Positions 59,065 through 64,000 of a DNA stretch of 64,000 nt are shown in pieces. The position numbers and the translations under genes are program-made. The stretch spans positions 19,156 through 83,155 of the forward strand of contig NZ_JACVWU010000035.1 in assembly GCF_014596915.1 (NCBI RefSeq). The letters run 5' to 3'. The stretch is from Streptomyces sp. TRM68416 (lineage in GTDB: Bacteria; Actinomycetota; Actinomycetes; Streptomycetales; Streptomycetaceae). Below the pieces are notes generated by a model. That model saw nothing but the letters and a program-made list of their open reading frames with translations. It had not been told where the DNA came from and did not search any database. Each line of letters opens with the position of its first letter. The first letter of the stretch is position 1.

Positions 59065-59937
59065 TCAACTCCGGGCGCGCTCGATGATCGCCCGCAGGCT
59101 GATCGACTTCTTGAACTGGTGGCCCATCTCGGCCTCGGCCTCGGCGTACTCCTCGAACAGCTCCGGGTTGAGCTGGGCACTGCGCACGAGGTCGTCGGTG
59201 TGCGCGAGCGGGCAGGCCCGGCAGCTCAGCCGCCGCATACCTTGGTCGTAGGCTTCGTGGTGCTCGATGCCGTTCTTCCGGTGGGTCTCCCACACCTGCT
59301 CGGTGGTGAGCCGGTGAATCGGGAGCCACGTCGTCACGACCCGCAGCGTGCCCTTGCCGGTCATGCGGTTCAGCTCGATCTCGGGCTTCTTGGCACGGGC
59401 CCGGGATTCCTCGGCTCGCATGCCCATCGCGTATCCGGCGCGGATCGGGCGCCCCAGCTTCAGCTCATCGCCGACTTCGTCCACGTAGTCCCGGCCGACC
59501 GCGGTCTTTGTGTCGCTCGTGCAGTAGCGCGCGAAGTGCCCGGGCCAGTTGCCGTGCGAGCGAATCCGCTGCCAGAGCGACTTCCACCGCTTGCTGCGGC
59601 GGACGGCGAACGGGACGCCGTACTGCTCGGCGTGCGCGCGGGCGACTTCGAGCGCGCCGGGCCACTCGACCAGGTGCCCCTTCTCGGTGCGACCGAGGTC
59701 GCAGTGCAGCACGCGGACCTTGTGGAGCTGGCCCGCCTTGTCGGCCTGGGAGCACACCTCGTGCACGGTGGCACCGGAGTCCTTGCCGCCGCTGTCGCCG
59801 ACGATGACGACGTCATGGGCGTCGAAATCGAACTCGGCGGGCGGCGCGGCCGGCGCGGCGGGCGGCGCGGCGAACAGTTCCATCTGGGCGGCGGCGCATC
59901 CGGTGCCGCACGGCGGGGTGAAGGGCTTCCTCGTCAC
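59065..59937 (-). CDS. PAPS reductase-like PP-loop ATPase
   Basis: 290 residues. The PP-loop SGGKDS is at 49-54, followed by VRVLHCDLGRTEKG. The conserved GMRAEESRAR motif and a C-terminal CRAC with SCRACPLAHTDDLV agree with the phosphoadenosine-phosphosulfate reductase/DndC family. The N-terminus has Cys10 and Cys14. The family includes sulfate-assimilation enzymes and DNA-phosphorothioation protein DndC; plasmid and phage members are mostly of unknown function. No dnd partners are visible. GTG start with CCAGGAG upstream. Confidence 0.87.
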   Translation of the reverse strand: MTRKPFTPPCGTGCAAAQMELFAAPPAAPAAPPAEFDFDAHDVVIVGDSGGKDSGATVHEVCSQADKAGQLHKVRVLHCDLGRTEKGHLVEWPGALEVARAHAEQYGVPFAVRRSKRWKSLWQRIRSHGNWPGHFARYCTSDTKTAVGRDYVDEVGDELKLGRPIRAGYAMGMRAEESRARAKKPEIELNRMTGKGTLRVVTTWLPIHRLTTEQVWETHRKNGIEHHEAYDQGMRRLSCRACPLAHTDDLVRSAQLNPELFEEYAEAEAEMGHQFKKSISLRAIIERARS

Positions 59938-59949
59938 GGTCGTCTCCTG

Positions 59950-60018
59950 GTTGAGGCTGCTCGGTGTGGTGCTCGGGCCCGGCCGGGGGAGCGGGATTCC
60001 CGCCCCGCTCCCCCGGCC
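59950..60018 (-). promoter_or_regulatory. Conserved 5' leader element, copy 4
   Basis: 15-bp arms GGCCGGGGGAGCGGG / CCCGCTCCCCCGGCC (59981-59995 and 60004-60018), then CACCGAGCAGCCTCAACC; leader of the PAPS-reductase-like gene. Confidence 0.8.
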
Positions 60019-60030
60019 TGTTGCGGCCGG

Positions 60031-60729
60031 TCAGTCGCCGGTCCGGTCGGTCCGGGCGTAGTTGTGGAAGTCGTCGCTGACCGGGAACTCGGTCGGCTCG
60101 GTGACGGGCGCGCACACCCAGGTGTCCAGCGGGCCAGGCGTCTCCTGCTGGCCGCTGAGCCACCGGTGGATGTCGGGCTGCACCTCGAAGAGGTCGCCGT
60201 CCTCGCCCTCGGCGTAGAACTCGGAGTTGCCGCCGAACCCGTACTCGTCCGCGTACTCCCACACGCAGACCAGGTACGGGCCGCCCTCGTCGTAGATGCG
60301 GCCGAAGACGGTGCGGATGCCATCGGCGCTGTAGCCGTCCTCGAACCGGCCGTGCAGGTCGGCGATCTCGCTGAGCACGTCCGGCGCGGCGTCCGTGCCG
60401 GTCTCGCCTTCGGCGGCCGGGGCGGGCGGCTCTTGGTTCTCGTGCTCGCCGCCATGCGCGACGATCAGCTCGCGCACGGCCTCGACCGGCACGTCCCCGT
60501 AGGTCGTCTCGCCCGAGCCGCCGGTCAGCCAGTCCTCCCACGGGTCTTCGTTCTCCCAGGCCTCCGTGTCGGGGGCGGTCAGGCCCGGGTACAGGAAGAC
60601 GCTCTCCGCCCAGTCGGCGCCGGGGCTGATCACGAGGGTGAGCATGTGGCCGTCGGCGAGGCGGATGCCGTCGAAGACGCCGTTGGTCCCGTCGGCCGCG
60701 AGGCGGTCGAGTCGCGGAGTGCTGGTCAT
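60031..60729 (-). CDS. Hypothetical 232-aa acidic protein
   Basis: Strongly acidic (many Asp/Glu), Trp-rich alpha/beta protein with no recognised domain; segments such as HMLTLVISPGADWAESVFLY and YLVCVWEYADEYG. First gene after promoter block 2. Acidity and lack of catalytic motifs would fit a DNA-mimic or inhibitor, but this is speculation. Confidence 0.75.
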   Translation of the reverse strand: MTSTPRLDRLAADGTNGVFDGIRLADGHMLTLVISPGADWAESVFLYPGLTAPDTEAWENEDPWEDWLTGGSGETTYGDVPVEAVRELIVAHGGEHENQEPPAPAAEGETGTDAAPDVLSEIADLHGRFEDGYSADGIRTVFGRIYDEGGPYLVCVWEYADEYGFGGNSEFYAEGEDGDLFEVQPDIHRWLSGQQETPGPLDTWVCAPVTEPTEFPVSDDFHNYARTDRTGD

Positions 60730-60746
60730 CGTTGCTGTTCCTTCGG

Positions 60747-60796
60747 TTGAGGTGGTTCGGTGTGGGCTCGGGGCCCGGCGCCGGGAGAGGATTCCC
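60747..60796 (-). promoter_or_regulatory. Conserved 5' leader element, copy 5
   Basis: GGGAATCC followed by CACCGAACCACCTCAACC; leader of the acidic protein gene, directly after promoter block 2. Confidence 0.7.
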
Positions 60797-60813
60797 GCCC
60801 CCTTCCAGCGTAG

Positions 60814-60845
60814 ACAATACTCTCAAGTTTTAGGGTCCGGGTCAA
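60814..60845 (-). promoter_or_regulatory. Triplicate promoter block, copy 2
   Basis: Minus strand TTGACC (60845-60840), 20 bases, TATTGT (60819-60814), in the same conserved block as copy 1. No structured element precedes this copy. Confidence 0.6.
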
Positions 60846-60872
60846 GCTGATTCGCAGCTCAGACCCCCTCCT

Positions 60873-60900
60873 CCGGCCCGCCGCTCGTGCGGCGGGCCGG
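60873..60900. terminator. Terminator of the first leader operon
   Basis: Perfect arms CCGGCCCGCCGC / GCGGCGGGCCGG with a TCGT loop, just after the stop of the gene at 60914 and before promoter block 2. Confidence 0.88.
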
Positions 60901-60913
60901 GATGGATGGCGCG

Positions 60914-61411
60914 TCAGCCGTGGGAGAACTGGGCGAGGTCGGCACGCTTGGCGTGCAGGGCGAACACGGCCTCCAGCAGGGCCAGGGCGACCGTCTCGGT
61001 GGCGGCTGCGGCGAGGTGGCTGTGCAGGGTGTTCAGCGCGGCCACAAGCTGGGCGTCCTCGTCGGCGAGGCTCCAGCCGGTCAGGCAGGGGCGGGCCGGG
61101 ACCGTCAACGGGCGGCGGTCCAGGGCGTGGGTGACGTACTGCCCGAAGCCCACGGGGAAGCCGGTGCCCGGAGTCTCGGCGGCGGTGGCCTCGGCATCGG
61201 CCAGGGCGAGCCGGGCGCTCTCGCAGATGCCGCCCGGGCGGGTCGGCTCCTCCTCGTAGAGCGACAGGGTGACGATGTCGAGCAGCTCGGCGACGTTGAT
61301 CAGCTCGCGGCCGTTCCAGGCGGAGGCGACCAGGGTGCGGCGGCGGGCGATGTCGGCGAGCGTGGCGGCCCGGACGGCGGCGGCGCGGGCGGGTTCGGTC
61401 GGCTCGAACAT
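60914..61411 (-). CDS. Hypothetical 165-aa protein, short paralogue of 62212 gene
   Basis: All-helical, Ala-rich protein. Its N-terminal two thirds align with the first 190 residues of the gene at 62212-63132: ARAAAVRAATLADIARRR, AELLDIVTLSLYEEEP, GFPVGFGQYVT and LLEAVFALHAKRADLAQ. It lacks the C-terminal extension of the longer paralogue. Function unknown. Ribosome binding site GGAAGGG. Confidence 0.75.
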   Translation of the reverse strand: MFEPTEPARAAAVRAATLADIARRRTLVASAWNGRELINVAELLDIVTLSLYEEEPTRPGGICESARLALADAEATAAETPGTGFPVGFGQYVTHALDRRPLTVPARPCLTGWSLADEDAQLVAALNTLHSHLAAAATETVALALLEAVFALHAKRADLAQFSHG

Positions 61412-61431
61412 GTGGGTGTCCCTTCCGGGGA

Positions 61432-61482
61432 GTTGAGGCTTCTCGGCGTGCCCCGGGCGGCGGCGGGATTCCCGCCCCGCCG
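61432..61482 (-). promoter_or_regulatory. Conserved 5' leader element, copy 6
   Basis: GGGAATCCC inside a CGGCGGG / CCCGCCG stem, then CGCCGAGAAGCCTCAACT; leader of the gene at 60914. Confidence 0.7.
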
Positions 61483-61512
61483 GCGCCCGGGCGGTCTGGT
61501 GCGGCCGGTGCC

Positions 61513-61540
61513 GCCGGGCCCGGGGAGATCCGGGCCCGGC
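61513..61540. terminator. Intercistronic hairpin
   Basis: Arms GCCGGGCCCGG / CCGGGCCCGGC with a six-base loop between the stop of the gene at 61551 and leader 6; possible attenuator or terminator. Confidence 0.7.
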
Positions 61541-61550
61541 AGGCGACGGG

Positions 61551-62120
61551 CTACTTCTGGTAGGCGGGGATCAGTGCGCGGACCTTGTCCTCGCCGATGC
61601 ATCCGCCTTCGTGGCGGTGGGCGGACGGCGGGTTGCCGTTGCGCCCGCGGTGGTGGCTCCAGTAGCGGACGCCGGACCAGCCGCACAGCTCGCACAGCAG
61701 GTACCACGGGTTGTCCGACCCCGGGAAACCATGGAGCACGGCCCGCCAACGGTGCTCGGTCAGACCGGCGAACGCGGTCTTCGCGCCCTCGATGTTGCGC
61801 GCGCTGGCGGGCATCCGCGGGTGCAGCAGGGGCACCGGGCCGTTCAGCGGCTGGGACGCCTCGGCGAGCAGCAGGTCCAGCGCGACGGCCGTGACGCGCC
61901 CGGCGGCGTACTCCTCGGCGAGGTACGCGGCGGCCATGTCGATGCCCTTGGTGCCCTTGGGCGGGCGGCGGAGGTTGTGCTCGCCCTCGCTGGTGACGAC
62001 CAGCCAGTCACGGTGCCAGCGGTAGGCCTGCCCGATGACCCGGCCCTCTCCGATGATCACGGGGTAGCGGCACTCGATGTCCGGCTCTCCGATGCGGGTC
62101 GTCAGGGTGGTGGCGCTCAT
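61551..62120 (-). CDS. Hypothetical 189-aa protein with Cys/His C-terminus
   Basis: Beta-rich N-terminal domain (IECRYPVIIGEGRVIGQAYR) and a helical middle. The C-terminal segment (LCELCGWSGVRYWSHHRGRN, then HRHEGGC) offers a likely zinc site. Not recognised. Ribosome binding site AAGGAGC. Confidence 0.75.
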   Translation of the reverse strand: MSATTLTTRIGEPDIECRYPVIIGEGRVIGQAYRWHRDWLVVTSEGEHNLRRPPKGTKGIDMAAAYLAEEYAAGRVTAVALDLLLAEASQPLNGPVPLLHPRMPASARNIEGAKTAFAGLTEHRWRAVLHGFPGSDNPWYLLCELCGWSGVRYWSHHRGRNGNPPSAHRHEGGCIGEDKVRALIPAYQK

Positions 62121-62133
62121 GGTTGTGCTCCTT

Positions 62134-62192
62134 GTTGAGGTTCTTCGGTGGGCCCGGGCTTGGTGAGGGAGCGGGATTCCCGCCCCGCTCCC
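62134..62192 (-). promoter_or_regulatory. Conserved 5' leader element, copy 7
   Basis: GGGAGCGGG / CCCGCTCCC arms (62167-62175 and 62184-62192) around GGGAATCCC, then CACCGAAGAACCTCAACA. Confidence 0.75.
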
Positions 62193-62211
62193 CCACCCCC
62201 GGCGGGAGGTC

Positions 62212-63132
62212 TTACGGGCGGCAGTCGGCCGCGGAGTGGGCGGTGCAGCCGTCGGGGCAGGCGTGGACTCGCTCGTTCTTCACGAGGGCCCGGACGGCGA
62301 GGGCACCTTGGGCGCGGCGCTCGATGCCGCCGTTGCCGTGGATCAGCTCGGCGCGCAGTGCCCTTCCACTGGCCTTGCCGACCTGGATCGTGCCGAAGGA
62401 GCCGTGCTTGCCGCCCGCGTTGAGGGTGATCCGGCGGACGCCTCGGTAGGTGCCGCCGTCGGCCGCGCGCAGTCCCTTGCTCTCGGCGAGGCGGATGATG
62501 CCGACGGTGTACGGCGTGAGGCCGGTGAGGTCGAGCGGTGCGGGTTCGCCGGTCGGCGCAGGCTCGGCGGGCTGGTTGCACGGGCGGGCAGCGTCGGCGG
62601 CCACGGACTCGGCCAGGCGGGCATGCCTCCAGTGCAGGGCGAACGCGGCCTTGAGGTACCCCACGGTCACGCCGTCCCTGGACAGGCGCTTCAGCCGCAG
62701 GTGGCCGTGGATCACATGGAGCCGGGCGAACAGGTCCCCCTCCTGTGCGATCAGCGCGGGCCCGGCATCCTCGCCAGGAAGCAGCGACAGGGGAAGGTCG
62801 ACGTCGTTGCCGAACACGGGGGCGGTGACGTACTGCGTGAACCGGGGCGGGAAGCCGATCGCGGGGTTGTCGGCGGCGATCGTGTCGGCGGTGCGGAGCG
62901 CGTGCGAGGCGTCCCAGTCCATCGTGTTCGTGATCACGACGCCGTCCCAGGTGCCGGGTTCGTCGGTCTCCAGCGAGAGCGCTGCGTTGTCCAGCAGGGC
63001 GGCGATCTCCAGCAGGGCGGCGCGTCCGTCGGCGTTCAGGATGGCGCGCGGGTTCGCGAAGCGGGTGCGGGCGATGGCGGCGATGGTGCGGGCGCGGTGG
63101 GCCGCAGCGCGGGCGTGGGGTGTGGCGCTCAT
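62212..63132 (-). CDS. Hypothetical 306-aa protein, long paralogue
   Basis: Residues 1-180 align with the shorter gene at 60914 (AAAHRARTIAAIARTR, EIAALLDNAALSLETDEPG, GFPPRFTQYVTAP). The unique C-terminus begins after a Pro-rich linker (about 195-210) and contains a basic alpha/beta segment (LTPYTVGIIRLAESKGLRAA) and a final CPDGC. Probably a fusion of the shared helical domain to a small binding domain. Function unknown. Confidence 0.75.
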   Translation of the reverse strand: MSATPHARAAAHRARTIAAIARTRFANPRAILNADGRAALLEIAALLDNAALSLETDEPGTWDGVVITNTMDWDASHALRTADTIAADNPAIGFPPRFTQYVTAPVFGNDVDLPLSLLPGEDAGPALIAQEGDLFARLHVIHGHLRLKRLSRDGVTVGYLKAAFALHWRHARLAESVAADAARPCNQPAEPAPTGEPAPLDLTGLTPYTVGIIRLAESKGLRAADGGTYRGVRRITLNAGGKHGSFGTIQVGKASGRALRAELIHGNGGIERRAQGALAVRALVKNERVHACPDGCTAHSAADCRP

Positions 63133-63145
63133 GATCGTGCTCCTT

Positions 63146-63208
63146 GTTGAGGTGGTTCGGTGGCCGGGCCCTGCGAGCGGGCGGGGATTCCCGCCCCCGC
63201 CCGCTCGC
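63146..63208 (-). promoter_or_regulatory. Conserved 5' leader element, copy 8
   Basis: 14-bp arms GCGAGCGGGCGGGG / CCCCGCCCGCTCGC (63173-63186 and 63195-63208), then CACCGAACCACCTCAACA. Confidence 0.8.
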
Positions 63209-63224
63209 GGGGTGTGATGACCGG

Positions 63225-63563
63225 TCAGAGCTGTTCGGCGGCGGCGAGCTGCATCTGGAAGATCTGCCAGTCCGGGCCGCCCTTGGCGTGGACGAGACCG
63301 GCGTACAGCAGCACCGCCTCGTCGCCGGTGAGGGCGCGGACGCCGCGCTCGGCGAGGAAGGCGTCGATGGCCTCCAGCGGCTCGTCGGCGTAGCGGAAGT
63401 TGCCGGTCAGGCCGTGGATGCCGCTGGGCTCGCCGTCCTTCCAGAGCTGGACGGAGAAGGACCGCTGCACCCGGTCGTAGACCGGCCGCAGCTCGGCGTA
63501 GACCGGCTCGATCGCCTCAAGGTCGTTGACCGGCAGGCGGGTGATGTTGGTGAGGTCCAGCAT
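63225..63563 (-). CDS. Hypothetical 112-aa protein, first gene of the leader operon
   Basis: Alpha/beta protein (MLDLTNITRLPVNDLEAIEP, then YDRVQRSFSVQLWKDGE) of unknown family, first after promoter block 3. ATG 63563 with AAAGG upstream. The compact fold and Gln-rich C-terminus give no functional hint. Confidence 0.72.
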   Translation of the reverse strand: MLDLTNITRLPVNDLEAIEPVYAELRPVYDRVQRSFSVQLWKDGEPSGIHGLTGNFRYADEPLEAIDAFLAERGVRALTGDEAVLLYAGLVHAKGGPDWQIFQMQLAAAEQL

Positions 63564-63576
63564 GGATGTGCCTTTC

Positions 63577-63626
63577 GTTGAGATTTCTCGGTGCGGGCCC
63601 GGGGCCCTGCCGGGAGGGGATTCCCA
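63577..63626 (-). promoter_or_regulatory. Conserved 5' leader element, copy 9
   Basis: GGGTGGGAATCCCC followed by CACCGAGAAATCTCAACG; leader of the first gene of the operon. Confidence 0.7.
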
Positions 63627-63642
63627 CCCCCTTCCGACGTAG

Positions 63643-63674
63643 ACAATACTCTCAAGTTTTGGGCCGTAGGTCAA
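63643..63674 (-). promoter_or_regulatory. Triplicate promoter block, copy 3
   Basis: Minus strand TTGACC (63674-63669), 20 bases, TATTGT (63648-63643). Flanked upstream by structured element copy B. Confidence 0.6.
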
Positions 63675-63790
63675 CTCTCGACACACCAAAAACCGCAGGT
63701 CAGAGGCATTCCCGAAGAGAATTCCGAGGAGAATTCCGGCACCTCGGCGGGCCCTGGAATTCCCCGGCGGAACGCCGCACGACGGGCCGG

Positions 63791-63975
<185 letters not shown>

Positions 63976-64000
63976 CGGGCCACAGAAAAAAACGGCCCCC

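Noticed and set aside
59065..59937. Dnd DNA-phosphorothioation system
   Set aside because: Only the DndC-like fold is present; no DndB, DndD, DndE or cysteine desulfurase gene is visible.
57002..63626. CRISPR array (regularly recurring GGGATTCCC units)
   Set aside because: Copies are hundreds of bases apart, each tied to a gene start, and the intervening sequences are coding.

Overview
The window looks like a large conjugative element (plasmid, or integrative conjugative element) of a high-GC actinomycete, most likely Streptomyces. Supporting this are the very high third-position GC, the many GTG starts and stop/start overlaps, three rare in-frame TTA codons, and protein families typical of the genus: SCO6880-type conjugation protein, DUF4913, a DUF6248-like protein, and XRE regulators paired with a histidine-kinase-like ATPase. 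A ParA/partner pair argues for plasmid-style partition, a tyrosine recombinase argues for integration, and a relaxase with MobC, coupling protein and VirB4-like ATPase argues for transfer by a type IV secretion system. No rRNA, tRNA, CRISPR array or insertion sequence was seen.

Layout. 0-1.3 kb: partition genes on the minus strand with two adjacent perfect palindromes between them. 1.4-14.6 kb: a small protein followed by a roughly 4,250-residue methyltransferase-helicase 'polyvalent' protein. 14.7-19.3 kb: a TPR-type XRE regulator (minus) facing a four-gene cassette (49-aa peptide, JmjC oxygenase, aldo-keto reductase, APH-fold kinase). This resembles a modified-peptide (RiPP-like) pathway, and I do not recognise it as a named system. 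19-22.8 kb: a hypothetical protein, a small divergent gene and a zinc-ribbon DEDD exonuclease. 23.0-29.85 kb: a tightly coupled minus-strand operon ending in the integrase, containing three paralogues of an unnamed domain and a stand-alone FtsK-gamma-like winged helix. 30.1-35.1 kb: a plus-strand operon of small hypothetical, membrane and zinc-ribbon proteins and a DUF4326 protein. 35.2-36.0 kb: a SprT-like metalloprotease. 36.2-45.6 kb: the conjugation operon (lipoprotein nearby, DUF4913, VirD4-like, VirB4-like, SCO6880, VirB6/TrbL-like, VirB8/TcpC-like, small membrane protein). 46.1-48.7 kb: a lytic transglycosylase/NlpC protein and small genes. 48.7-52.1 kb: a relaxase-associated protein, the relaxase and MobC, followed by a probable oriT. 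53.2-55.1 kb: an XRE regulator, an ATPase and a small protein. 55.3-63.6 kb: nine minus-strand genes (C5 methyltransferase, PAPS-reductase-like ATPase, Cys-rich DUF6248-like protein, excisionase-like protein, five unknowns).

The 55-64 kb block is the most unusual at the nucleic-acid level. Every one of its nine genes carries the same two-part 5' leader: a hairpin built on GGGAATCCC, then CACCGA-N3/4-CCTCAAC just before the ribosome binding site. Three near-identical promoter-like blocks drive the block. Two of the three are preceded by a roughly 150-bp structured element whose two copies differ by compensatory changes in their stems. Two other palindromes recur across the whole window: a CCTCTTAAGAGG-centred site (three copies, about 21.4 kb apart) and TATCTGGCCAGATA (three perfect copies, one degenerate).

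How the parts fit: partition and integration maintain the element, MobC and relaxase process oriT, and the VirB4/VirD4/SCO6880/VirB6-like proteins with the peptidoglycan hydrolase build the channel. The large methyltransferase-helicase and the C5 methyltransferase plausibly protect incoming DNA. The peptide cassette, the leader-bearing operon and the small-protein operons are accessory cargo or regulation. The last 60 bases contain a 35-C run that looks like the end of an assembly.
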